Assembly (NCBI GenBank): GCA_002451165.1
Contig: DKBH01000036.1
Span: 1 to 20,392, forward strand
DNA: 20,392 bases
Origin: Nitrospiraceae bacterium UBA6905
Lineage (GTDB): Bacteria; Nitrospirota; Thermodesulfovibrionia; Thermodesulfovibrionales; UBA6898
Direction of reading: 5' to 3'
The translations under genes and the position numbers were made by a program. Position 1 is the first letter of the stretch. Each line of letters begins with the position of its first letter. Below the pieces are notes generated by a model, which worked only from the letters and a program-made list of their open reading frames with translations, ran no database searches and was not told where the DNA came from. This document shows, one piece after another, positions 7,698 to 15,356 of this stretch.

Positions 7698-10348
7698 GCT
7701 TGCCCACCCTTGAGATCAAGCAACTTCTGAAGGTTCTCTTTCAGTCTCTCCATTTTTTTCATGCAGTCATCATACTTAGCTTGTTCCTTCGCAACGATCT
7801 CTTTGGGTGCTCTGCTAATAAAGTCCTCATTGCGAAGCTTATTGTCGAGGAATTCCGTCGTTTCCTCGAGTTTCGACATTTCCTTCCTGGTCCGCTCTAT
7901 CTCAAGATCGACATTTAGCAGGCCCTCAAGTGGAACATACACCTCGACATGAGATCTGACCGCGACAGACGATCCGCTCGGTTTCTCTATTTCTCCACCG
8001 ATCTTCTCAATTTCCGCCCGAGCAAGCTGTTGCAAGAACACTATATTCGTTTCGAGAATATCTTGAACTCGATCATCGTGTATCTTCACCATGGCCTTGA
8101 GCTCCAACGTCGGCGATAGGTTCAGTTCACCCCGGATCGTTCTGACCGCAGTGACAACTTCCATGAGAACCTCCATCTCATCCTCAGCAGAAGGGTCACG
8201 AGGAACGTCTTCGGGAAAAGCTGTCGTGACGATACTGCGCCCTTCATGAGGCATCGTTTGCCAGATCTCCTCAGTTACAAAGGGCATGAATGGATGGAGC
8301 AATCTGAGCGTCCTCTCCAGAAGGTAAAGAAGGCATTCCTGAACAGCGGCCTTTTCATCCGTGATTCCATATAATATGGGCTTCGCCATCTCGATATACC
8401 AATCACAAAGTTCGTGCCAGACAAAATGGTACAGACTGCTCGCAGCATCATTAAACCGATATTCCGTAAGTGCTACGCGTACGTTTTCCGACGTTGCTGA
8501 CAGCCTGCTTACAATCCAGCGACTTCCTAAATCGCGATCAGGTCTAACGGGAAGTTCCGTAATAGTTTTCCCTTCGGCATTGGCAAGAATGAAACGTGCA
8601 GCATTCCAAAGCTTGTTCACAAAATGGCGGTATCCTTCCACCCGTTCTTCGGAGAACTTCACGTCGCGACCCTGTGCTGCAAAAGCGGCAAGGGTAAAGC
8701 GGAATGCGTCTGTTCCGTATTTGTCCATCATAACGACCGGGTCGATCACATTCCCCTTGGACTTCGACATTTTTTGACCGCTTGCATCCCTGACCAAGGC
8801 ATGGATATAAACATCCCTGAAGGGAACGTCTCCTATAAACTGGATTCCCATCATCATCATACGGGCGACCCAGAAAAATATGATGTCAAAGCCGGTTACC
8901 AACACAGAAGTCGGGTAGTACTTCTGCAGTTCCTTAGTCCGCTCGGGCCAGCCGAGTGTGGAAAAAGGCCAGAGTGCAGAAGAAAACCACGTGTCCAGCA
9001 CATCCTCTTCTTGTCTGAGGATCGTGTATCCGCATTTTACGCAGTACTCCGGCTCTCTGCGTGCAACCATGACAGCACCACAGTCACAAAACCAGGCAGG
9101 GATTCTATGTCCCCACCATATCTGGCGTGATATACACCAATCCTTGATATTTTCCATCCATGCAAAGTAGGTATTCTCCCAGGCTTTCGGCACAAAATCC
9201 GTTTTCCGGTCTCGTACTGCAGATATAGCTTTTTCCGCTAATGGTCCAACTTTCACATACCACTGCATTGCAGGCAGCGGCTCGATGATCGTCTTGCAGC
9301 GGTAGCATTGACTGATAGCGTGGCTGTATCGCTCTTGTTTTTTGAGGAATCCGGCGTCCCGAAGGTCGCTGATGACGGCGCTTCTGCATGCATACCGCTC
9401 CATGCCGGCATATGGTTTACCGGCAGCAGCAGTCATTGTTCCATCAGGAGCTATGATGGAGATAAAGGGAAGCGGAGGTGATTGTCTCTTGGCCATGGCC
9501 TCGTCATTAAAATCATGAGAGGGTGTCACTTTCACTGCTCCCGTGCCGAATGTCGGATCTACAGATGCATCACCGATAACCGGGATAATCCTTCCTGTAA
9601 GGGGAAGAGCAATCGTCATTCCTATCGCACGACGGTATCTCGCATCATCAGGATTTACTGCTACTGCTGCGTCACCCAACATGGTTTCAGGCCGCGTCGT
9701 CGCTACCGAGATATGTCCGCTGCCGTCGGTAAAAGGATATCGGATAAAGGTCAATCGGCCTTCAATTTCCTCATGCTCGACTTCGATGTCGGAAAGCGCC
9801 GTGTGACATCTCGGACACCAGTTGATCAGCCTATACTCCCGGTAAATAAGACCCTTCTCGTACAGACTTACAAAGACTTCATTTACGGCACGGGAGAGAC
9901 CTTCGTCAAGCGTGAACCGTTCGCGCGACCAATCGCAAGATGCACCGAGCCTCTTGAGCTGATTGATGATCCTGTCGCCGTACTCAGCTTTCCATTTCCA
10001 GATGTGCTCAATAAACCTCTCCCTGCCGAGCGTGTGACGGTCGATGCCTTCCGCCGCCAGTTGACGCTCTACGACATTTTGCGTCGCGATGCCCGCATGA
10101 TCCATTCCCGGAATCCAGAGCACGTTATAGCCAGACATTCGTTTCCAGCGGATGAGAATGTCCTGGAGTGTCGCATTCAGGGCGTGTCCCATATGGAGCG
10201 TACCGGTAACGTTCGGTGGCGGAATAACTATCACGAACGCCTCGGCAGCATTGTCCGGGTCAGCAGTGAACAGGCCGCTGCTCAGCCAGTATGCATACCA
10301 TTTCTTCTCGGCTCGTTCTGGATGAAAAATCTTCTCTAATTCAGGCAT
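7694..10348 (-). CDS. valS: Valyl-tRNA synthetase
   Basis: Class I aminoacyl-tRNA synthetase charging tRNA-Val in the cytoplasm; 884 aa, a normal full length. Visible are the HIGH signature as HMGH (residues 52-55, after PPNVTGTL), WIPGMDHAGIATQ, the editing domain with TTRPETMLGDAAVAVNP and GTGAVKVTPSHD, Cys pairs of zinc-knuckle type (CYRC; CDCG and CVKC), DVLDTWFSSALWPFSTLGWP, and KMSKS near residue 525. The anticodon-binding domain and a C-terminal coiled-coil arm (VDLEIERTRKEMSKLEETTEFL) follow. The start at ATG 10348 is the only possible one: the frame upstream has no start codon before an in-frame stop at 10394-10396. Oddly, no Shine-Dalgarno precedes it, and the T-run of a terminator hairpin ends seven bases upstream. 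Followed by overlapping nadC. Confidence 0.98.
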   Translation of the reverse strand: MPELEKIFHPERAEKKWYAYWLSSGLFTADPDNAAEAFVIVIPPPNVTGTLHMGHALNATLQDILIRWKRMSGYNVLWIPGMDHAGIATQNVVERQLAAEGIDRHTLGRERFIEHIWKWKAEYGDRIINQLKRLGASCDWSRERFTLDEGLSRAVNEVFVSLYEKGLIYREYRLINWCPRCHTALSDIEVEHEEIEGRLTFIRYPFTDGSGHISVATTRPETMLGDAAVAVNPDDARYRRAIGMTIALPLTGRIIPVIGDASVDPTFGTGAVKVTPSHDFNDEAMAKRQSPPLPFISIIAPDGTMTAAAGKPYAGMERYACRSAVISDLRDAGFLKKQERYSHAISQCYRCKTIIEPLPAMQWYVKVGPLAEKAISAVRDRKTDFVPKAWENTYFAWMENIKDWCISRQIWWGHRIPAWFCDCGAVMVARREPEYCVKCGYTILRQEEDVLDTWFSSALWPFSTLGWPERTKELQKYYPTSVLVTGFDIIFFWVARMMMMGIQFIGDVPFRDVYIHALVRDASGQKMSKSKGNVIDPVVMMDKYGTDAFRFTLAAFAAQGRDVKFSEERVEGYRHFVNKLWNAARFILANAEGKTITELPVRPDRDLGSRWIVSRLSATSENVRVALTEYRFNDAASSLYHFVWHELCDWYIEMAKPILYGITDEKAAVQECLLYLLERTLRLLHPFMPFVTEEIWQTMPHEGRSIVTTAFPEDVPRDPSAEDEMEVLMEVVTAVRTIRGELNLSPTLELKAMVKIHDDRVQDILETNIVFLQQLARAEIEKIGGEIEKPSGSSVAVRSHVEVYVPLEGLLNVDLEIERTRKEMSKLEETTEFLDNKLRNEDFISRAPKEIVAKEQAKYDDCMKKMERLKENLQKLLDLKGGQA

Positions 10349-10354
10349 GACATG

Positions 10355-10388
10355 AAAAAACGGGGAATCGCATGCACCGCTTCCCCGT
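10355..10388 (-). terminator. Rho-independent terminator after the response regulator, abutting valS
   Basis: On the minus strand ACGGGGAA and TTCCCCGT form a perfect 8-bp stem (10381-10388 with 10360-10367) around a 13-nt loop, followed by TTTTTT (10355-10360, whose last base also closes the stem). It lies 22 bases after the response-regulator stop and ends seven bases before the valS ATG. It could be a plain terminator or an attenuator for valS. Confidence 0.8.
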
Positions 10389-10409
10389 CCGAATCAAGAA
10401 ACGAAATGT

Positions 10410-11441
10410 TTAGAATTCAGACCTGATCTTTTCGATTTCTTTTGAGATCATTGACCCTGCAAGGTCAGGGACCGTCTCCCAAATGACCTTTTCGACCTCA
10501 GCGGTCAGGGAAGAAATCGACCCCTTTAATATCTCTTTAAGCATCTTCTCTGCAAGTTCGGGGGCAACCTCCCATAACACCTTTTCAACGGATTCCTTCA
10601 TGGAGGGCATGAGAGACTGCAGTATCGTTTCCTTGATGTCGAGCGAGGACAGGAAAGCGTCAACGCGACCCCTGACCGTTTGTTCAAACGCAGCCATCAT
10701 TTCTTCCTTTGAAGGCGCAACCAGGTTCTGTGAAACCATATCTTCAGTTACCTTTGCGCCCGTGACCTCCCCATGCGGCATGGTAAAAAAAGGCTCTGAT
10801 GCCACGACATCTTCCGGAAGCTCTTGTTCCTTTTCTTCCGATGCCTCCGGGGCAAGATCAATCTCTTCTTCGGCAACAGCCTCGGGAACCTCTTCCATGG
10901 ACCACAGGTCCTCCTCTGACCTTACTCCCTCACCCGCTCTTGATGCTTCTGCTGTTTCACGCGCAGCCTCTTCTTCGAGCTCAAAAACATCCTCATCCAT
11001 TTCAGTTACGGCCTCGACATCGTACCCCGTCTCGGGTTCCACAGAAACTGCTCTGTCCACTTCCGCCGATACATTCATCGTAAGCACGGCATTGATTTTG
11101 CTGATTAATTCCTGAGATTCAAATGGCTTAATAACAGAATCATCAGCCCTCACCTCTCGTGATAGTTCCTCGTCAATCGGTTCAAAAGCGCCCGCAAGAA
11201 GAATCACCGGAACATGCGAAAGTTCAGGGTCTTTCTTGATGTTGTCACAGAGCTGATATCCATTCACCTTCGGCATTTCTATATCAGCGAGGACAATATC
11301 AGGTCTGAACGTTGAAAGAATGTTCAGTGCTTCTTCGCCGTTGCTCACTGACTTTATCTCAAAATCTTCCTCAGCGAGAACCAGTTCCACCACCTTCTGT
11401 ATGGTTATACTGTCATCCGCGAGTAACAGCTTGCGAGCCAT
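10410..11441 (-). CDS. Response regulator with acidic linker and C-terminal helical repeats
   Basis: A 343-aa protein. Residues 1-120 are a receiver domain: acidic pair D9/D10, phospho-acceptor D53 (LADIEMP) and K105 (VIKPFES). The usual switch Thr/Ser after strand beta4 reads Ala (LLAGAF, A83). Residues about 125-230 form a disordered-looking, Glu/Asp-rich linker. The C-terminus (about 283-343) holds two related helices, VEKVLWEVAPELAEKMLKE and VEKVIWETVPDLAGSMISKE, a tail type I associate with delta-proteobacterial and Nitrospirota regulators of unknown output. There is no DNA-binding or enzymatic domain, so protein-protein signalling is likely. ATG 11441 has a strong ribosome site (GAGGTG, 11446-11451). 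It has its own promoter and terminator, so it is probably monocistronic with some read-through to valS. No partner kinase is adjacent; the sensor at 1-2870 is a candidate only by proximity. Confidence 0.88.
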   Translation of the reverse strand: MARKLLLADDSITIQKVVELVLAEEDFEIKSVSNGEEALNILSTFRPDIVLADIEMPKVNGYQLCDNIKKDPELSHVPVILLAGAFEPIDEELSREVRADDSVIKPFESQELISKINAVLTMNVSAEVDRAVSVEPETGYDVEAVTEMDEDVFELEEEAARETAEASRAGEGVRSEEDLWSMEEVPEAVAEEEIDLAPEASEEKEQELPEDVVASEPFFTMPHGEVTGAKVTEDMVSQNLVAPSKEEMMAAFEQTVRGRVDAFLSSLDIKETILQSLMPSMKESVEKVLWEVAPELAEKMLKEILKGSISSLTAEVEKVIWETVPDLAGSMISKEIEKIRSEF

Positions 11442-11470
11442 TCTTCACCTCATTTAAAGTATTTTGAGAA

Positions 11471-11499
11471 ATTTTATTGCTAAGTACTGAAAATGTCAA
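11471..11499 (-). promoter_or_regulatory. Sigma70-type promoter of the response regulator
   Basis: TTGACA (11494-11499), a spacer of exactly 17 bp and TAAAAT (11471-11476) on the minus strand. Transcription would start near 11464, giving a leader of about 23 nt that contains the GAGGTG ribosome site. This is the best promoter match in the window. Confidence 0.8.
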
Positions 11500-11533
11500 G
11501 ACTTTTTAATATCATCCAGCACTTATACCGGGG

Positions 11534-11552
11534 GCTGAACCGACGGCTCAGC
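11534..11552. other. Hairpin downstream of the zinc ribbon gene
   Basis: GCTGA-ACC-GAC-GGC-TCAGC can fold with one internal A/C mismatch. It lies 14 bases past the fmdB-type stop on the minus strand. No T-run follows, so it is not a standard terminator; it may stabilise the transcript end. Confidence 0.35.
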
Positions 11553-11565
11553 AGGAAGAAACGCC

Positions 11566-11772
11566 TCAGCCTCCTCCGGTGAAACCGCCTGTTGGAATAG
11601 CAGAAGAAATACCCTTCCCGGAGCCGGAAGAGCAGCAGAACGATGACATCATCTTCTTAACCGAGTTCGAAGAACATTTCGGACATATTATCTCCTTTTG
11701 GTCACAGGATACGCTCTGAAGTAATGAGAACTTTTCACTGCAGTTTAGGCATATATATTCGTAAATCGGCAT
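11566..11772 (-). CDS. FmdB-family zinc ribbon protein
   Basis: A 68-aa protein beginning MPIYEYICLNC, the classic start of the FmdB/CxxC zinc ribbon family. The ribbon is C8-x2-C11 ... C30-x2-C33. Behind it is a low-complexity Ser/Gly tail with a CC pair (residues 46-47) and a GGFTGGG end. I start it at ATG 11772, because GGAGG (11778-11782) lies five bases upstream; a TTG four codons earlier would put the ribosome site inside the gene. The family was named for a putative regulator near formamidase genes, but its function is unknown and it is common next to unrelated genes. A promoter lies just upstream. It is divergent from the AmrS-like gene. Confidence 0.9.
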   Translation of the reverse strand: MPIYEYICLNCSEKFSLLQSVSCDQKEIICPKCSSNSVKKMMSSFCCSSGSGKGISSAIPTGGFTGGG

Positions 11773-11804
11773 ACCAACCTCCAACCTGTTTTATTCTAAT
11801 GATT

Positions 11805-11834
11805 ATTTTAACTTTCACTCGAAAAACAAGTCAA
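11805..11834 (-). promoter_or_regulatory. Sigma70-type promoter of the zinc ribbon gene
   Basis: TTGACT (11829-11834), an 18-bp spacer and TAAAAT (11805-11810) on the minus strand, about 33 bases upstream of ATG 11772. It sits in the 79-bp divergent gap before the radical SAM gene. Confidence 0.6.
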
Positions 11835-11851
11835 CCAAGGCCGCATATTAC

Positions 11852-12910
11852 ATGCCGACAATTCCTGATATAATAAAATTCATGAAAGAAGCTCTGATAT
11901 ATGACCGTCTTGATACCGGAGAAGTAAAATGCAGATTGTGCGGCCACACCTGTCTTATCAAGAAAGATCATCGTGGCATTTGTGCTGTACGCGAAAACAG
12001 GGATGGTACGCTTTACAGTCTTGTCTACGGTAAAGTCATCTCCAGGAATGTTGATCCCATTGAAAAAAAACCACTTTTTCATTTCCTGCCGGGCTCGACA
12101 TCCTTTTCTATTGCTACGGTCGGATGTAACTTCCGATGCAAACACTGCCAGAACTATGAGATATCACAGTTTCCACAGAAGAGGGCTTTTGAGATTCCAG
12201 GCAGGGATATGAGCCCTGAACAGATTGTTGATGCTGCAGCGCGACATGGATGTTTGAGCATCTCTTATACCTATACAGAACCGACGATCTTCTTCGAGTT
12301 CGCTTTTGACTGCGCACAGTTAGCGAGAGAACAGGGAATAAAAAACATCTTTGTCTCAAACGGCTATACCGGTCCTGATGCTTCGAGACTCATTGCTCCC
12401 TTTCTGGATGCCAACAATGTCGATCTCAAGGGAAGTGACGCATTTTATCGGGAAATATGTGGCGCGCGTCTGCAACCGGTAAAAGATACAATCGTGCTGA
12501 TGAAGGAACTCGGTATCTGGCTGGAAATTACGACACTTATCATCCCCGACCTGAACGATTCTGAAAAAGACCTTACCGACATAGCCGAATTCATCGTGTC
12601 CGTCGATCCCGCCATCCCCTGGCATGTGAGCCGGTTCTACCCCACCTATAAGCTCGTTGACAGGGCCAGCACGCCCGTGGCAACGCTTCGCCGTGCGTGC
12701 GAGATCGGATACAAGGCAGGTCTCATGCATGTCTATGAAGGTAACGTACCGGGAGAAGGAGGGGAAAACACCTACTGTCCTAAGTGCAAACAGCTACTTA
12801 TACAGCGCGTGGGATATAGTATCCAAGAGAATATCATGACCGACGGCACCTGTCCAGCCTGTCATTCACGCATCAGGGGCATATGGAAAACAGACGAGAA
12901 ACAACAATAA
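11852..12910 (+). CDS. amrS: AmmeMemoRadiSam-system radical SAM enzyme (AmrS-like, formerly PflA-like)
   Basis: A 352-aa radical SAM protein with the CxxxCxxC cluster motif as C92-NFR-C96-KH-C99 (in VGCNFRCKHCQNYEIS). An N-terminal Cys-rich element (CRLCGHTCLIKKDHRGIC) precedes it and a C-terminal zinc-ribbon-like segment (CPKC ... CPAC) follows; both are typical of the AmrS group. PTIFFEFAFD, FVSNGYTGPDA and NVDLKGSD are expected barrel motifs. Such proteins were long annotated as pyruvate formate-lyase activators, but they occur with AMMECR1 and Memo partners and their reaction is unknown. Neither partner is in this window. The start could be ATG 11852 (AAGG about 12 bases upstream) or ATG 11882, where MKEALIYDRL matches the usual family N-terminus; neither has a good ribosome site. 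It converges on rimI with a 30-bp gap. Confidence 0.9.
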   Translation: MPTIPDIIKFMKEALIYDRLDTGEVKCRLCGHTCLIKKDHRGICAVRENRDGTLYSLVYGKVISRNVDPIEKKPLFHFLPGSTSFSIATVGCNFRCKHCQNYEISQFPQKRAFEIPGRDMSPEQIVDAAARHGCLSISYTYTEPTIFFEFAFDCAQLAREQGIKNIFVSNGYTGPDASRLIAPFLDANNVDLKGSDAFYREICGARLQPVKDTIVLMKELGIWLEITTLIIPDLNDSEKDLTDIAEFIVSVDPAIPWHVSRFYPTYKLVDRASTPVATLRRACEIGYKAGLMHVYEGNVPGEGGENTYCPKCKQLLIQRVGYSIQENIMTDGTCPACHSRIRGIWKTDEKQQ

Positions 12911-12940
12911 GGGGGTAGCAGGAGCTCGCCGGGAGAGCTA

Positions 12941-13402
12941 TTAAGAAATATCTAACTTCATGATGGCGGCGTCTTCTTCTGGTGCAGCATAATATTGCTT
13001 TCGTATCGTAACCATCTTAAATCCTGACTTTTCGTACATTCTGAGAGCCGCGTGATTTGACATCCTTACTTCAAGAAATATGGTTTTGCAGGCTCTTTCA
13101 GCGAGCAATCCAATCACATGAGTAACCATCTGCATTGCCACACCCCTTCTACGGTGCTCAGGATGCACCGTGACATTGAGGATATGGCCTTCATCAAGCA
13201 CCTGATCTGCACATATATATCCGACGATTTCTCCTTTTGATCGCACAACCTTCGACACCGACAACGGCTTGTAGATCTCATTCATGAAGAGGATTGCTGA
13301 CCAAGGAGTGGAAAAAGATACACGCTCGATAGAAAGAACCTCGGGAAGGTCCTCCGGTCTCATGTCGATCATACTAATAGCGGCTATAGGTCTCTCGACC
13401 AT
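12941..13402 (-). CDS. rimI: Ribosomal protein alanine N-acetyltransferase (GNAT family)
   Basis: A GNAT acetyltransferase of 153 aa. The acetyl-CoA loop is VHPEHRRRGVAMQMV, preceded by the beta4 strand GHILNVT. The C-terminal FLEVRMSNHAALRMYEKSGF is the signature of RimI, which acetylates the N-terminal alanine of ribosomal protein S18. ATG 13402 has GAGGTG immediately upstream, and the gene overlaps the end of tsaB by 19 bp. The tsaB-rimI order is common in bacteria and supports the call. It is the last gene of the fur-znu run and ends 30 bp from the convergent radical SAM gene. Other GNAT targets cannot be excluded. Confidence 0.92.
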   Translation of the reverse strand: MVERPIAAISMIDMRPEDLPEVLSIERVSFSTPWSAILFMNEIYKPLSVSKVVRSKGEIVGYICADQVLDEGHILNVTVHPEHRRRGVAMQMVTHVIGLLAERACKTIFLEVRMSNHAALRMYEKSGFKMVTIRKQYYAAPEEDAAIMKLDIS

Positions 13403-14073
13403 TTCACCTCAGCTTCCGATCTCCTGACATACAGGGGCTCTGCAGTTGCTAAATCTGAATAGTCTGCTCGCTGGGCCCTCAGAATTCCGAGCAGGGCAAT
13501 ATTCGATGGTGAAGGTATCATCTTGTGAAACGGAGCGATAAGAGCTCTTTCTCCGAGTACAGAGAGAATCCTCTCCCGGTACCGGCTCACACCTTCACCT
13601 GTCAGAACAAGAGGATCGCGAAGATCCCGCACGAGGTCCTCGGGAGTGATTGACGTCTCGGGAACAAGAGTAACAAACGTATCTCCCTTCCAAAGGAAGA
13701 CTGCTGCGTAGACCTCACCCTTTCGGGCATCAAGCATGGTGCAAACAGGATGCCGGCAATAGGGAAAATGCCACGCAAGAGCTTCGAGCGTAGGGACAAG
13801 TACCAGGGGTTTACCCGTAGCGTAACAAAGTCCTTTCGCCGTAGCAAGCCCTATTCTCAGCCCGGTAAATGATCCGGGGCCAGAAGCTACTGCAACGGCA
13901 TCGACCTTGTCGAGTGATAGGTCTGCCTGACCCAACAACCAATCAATTGCGGTCATCATGCGTTCAGAATGCGTCGTCTTGACATTCAACCGGATCTCTG
14001 CGATAAGACCATGCTCGTCGGCTATGGCAACTCCTCCGAGCATAGTAGACGTTTCAAGGGCGAGTATCTTCAT
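13384..14073 (-). CDS. tsaB: tRNA threonylcarbamoyladenosine biosynthesis protein TsaB
   Basis: An ASKHA-fold protein of 229 aa that binds TsaD and supports formation of t6A at position 37 of ANN-decoding tRNAs. Visible motifs are ILALETSTMLGGVAI at the N-terminus, THSERMM, VDAVAVASGPGSFTGLRIG and ATAKGLCYATGKPLVLVPTLEALA, followed by LDARKGEVYAAVF. I prefer ATG 14073 (MKILALETST) to a TTG two codons upstream. No clear Shine-Dalgarno is present; the preceding MFS gene stops nine bases upstream, so translation may depend on coupling. tsaD, tsaC and tsaE are not in the window. Length and motifs are normal and there is no sign of damage. Confidence 0.95.
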   Translation of the reverse strand: MKILALETSTMLGGVAIADEHGLIAEIRLNVKTTHSERMMTAIDWLLGQADLSLDKVDAVAVASGPGSFTGLRIGLATAKGLCYATGKPLVLVPTLEALAWHFPYCRHPVCTMLDARKGEVYAAVFLWKGDTFVTLVPETSITPEDLVRDLRDPLVLTGEGVSRYRERILSVLGERALIAPFHKMIPSPSNIALLGILRAQRADYSDLATAEPLYVRRSEAEVKWSRDL

Positions 14074-14082
14074 GGTCAATAA

Positions 14083-15291
14083 TTATATCGCATCTTGACG
14101 CAGCAGGTGTGTCCTGCTATACATCATCGCGGCCATCAGGCATATTACGCCAGATACGGTAACTGCATGTGGCGTACCCATATGATCTGCAACAACTCCC
14201 ATTATCGCATTGCCTATGGGAACGGTACCGAGGAAGACAAATGAATACACGGACATGACCCTTCCGCGAAGCGCGTCTGGCACCGTTATCTGAATGAAAC
14301 TGTTCGCAATTGCAAGGTAACTGACCATACCCCACCCGACTATCATGATGGATAGAAGCGAGAGCCAGAAGGTTCCGGAAAGAGAAAATACGATCAGGGC
14401 TCCGGAAAAACAGAGTCCGGTCAGCGCCATAAACCGAGACTTATTACGGATATCTCCCCTGAGGGCAATATTGAGGGCAGCGATTAATGCGCCGATACCG
14501 GATGACCCAACAAGGAAGCCTAGGCCTTTAGCACCCCGCTGAAATACTTCTGCGGCAAAAACAGGAAGAAGACTGATATAAGGGAGGCCCATGATGCTGA
14601 AGAGGGCGATCAGAGAAAAGACATTCCGGATCTCCCTGCTGTCAGCTACGAATCTGAGACCTTTCGTAAAATCTTTCAGTATACTTTCCGGTTTTGACCG
14701 AACATCGCCTCTTGCCTCTATCCGGTAGAGGGCAACGAGCACCGCGACAAAGCTCAGGGCGTTCAGATAAAAACAGGCTGGAATGCCGAGATATGCTATG
14801 GTCATCCCTGCAATGACGGGACCGACTATGCGTGCTCCGTTAAATGCCGCAGAATTTAATGCAATGGCATTCATGATATGACTCTTTCCGACCATTTCCG
14901 CAAGAAAGGACTGGCGCACCGGAATGTCCAGAGCATTTATCGTTCCTAATAAGGCGGCGAGCAAGGCAACATGCCACACCGTAACCGCACCGCTACTGCT
15001 GAGCAAGCCAAGAGACAGTGCGGGCAAGATCGATAGCGCTTGCGTAAGCAGCAAAAGATTCCGCTTGGGATACCGATCAGCAATGACGCCGCCCAACAAG
15101 GAAAAGAGGAGTATGGGAAACGAAGCGGCGGCAGCAACCATCCCGAGATACAAGGGGGATTTTGTCAGACTGTAAACGAGCCATCCCTGCGCCACTGATT
15201 GCATCCACGTCCCGGAAAGGGAAATGAGCTGGCCGAACCAGAATAACCTAAAATCCCGAAAGGAAAAGGCAGACAATTTTCCGTTTGCCAT
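14083..15291 (-). CDS. MFS transporter (EntS/transmembrane secretion effector-like)
   Basis: A 402-aa inner-membrane protein with about 12 hydrophobic segments. Family marks include FRLFWFGQLISLSGTWMQSVAQGWLVYSL (given here in two parts: FRLFWFGQLIS and SVAQGWLVYSL), the loop motif GVIADRYPKR between TM2 and TM3, PVRQSFLAEMV, NSAAFNGARIVGPVIAG, and in the second half VPDALRGRVMSVY. These place it in the group that includes the enterobactin exporter EntS and related drug or siderophore exporters; the substrate is unknown. It begins 65 bp after znuB with GAGG about 12 bases before ATG 15291, and ends nine bases before tsaB. Position after a metal-uptake system suggests a link to metal or metallophore handling, but that is inference. 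Confidence 0.88.
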   Translation of the reverse strand: MANGKLSAFSFRDFRLFWFGQLISLSGTWMQSVAQGWLVYSLTKSPLYLGMVAAAASFPILLFSLLGGVIADRYPKRNLLLLTQALSILPALSLGLLSSSGAVTVWHVALLAALLGTINALDIPVRQSFLAEMVGKSHIMNAIALNSAAFNGARIVGPVIAGMTIAYLGIPACFYLNALSFVAVLVALYRIEARGDVRSKPESILKDFTKGLRFVADSREIRNVFSLIALFSIMGLPYISLLPVFAAEVFQRGAKGLGFLVGSSGIGALIAALNIALRGDIRNKSRFMALTGLCFSGALIVFSLSGTFWLSLLSIMIVGWGMVSYLAIANSFIQITVPDALRGRVMSVYSFVFLGTVPIGNAIMGVVADHMGTPHAVTVSGVICLMAAMMYSRTHLLRQDAI

Positions 15292-15356
15292 ATGCTATTT
15301 TACCTCAACTCTTCGAAGTCATCGAAAGACCCGTTCGCGATGATGCCGTCAGTACG

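Noticed and set aside
9482..10339. Plus-strand open frame of 285 codons over valS
   Set aside because: It is antisense to the valS catalytic region, rich in Arg and Cys, and has no family likeness.
11500..11700. Plus-strand Pro/Glu-rich reading over the zinc ribbon tail (PQPPPVKPPVG)
   Set aside because: It has no start codon with a ribosome site and is the complement of the Gly/Ser-rich FmdB tail.
12923..12939. AGCTC-N7-GAGCT hairpin between the convergent radical SAM and rimI genes as a bidirectional terminator
   Set aside because: Only five base pairs and no T-run on either strand.
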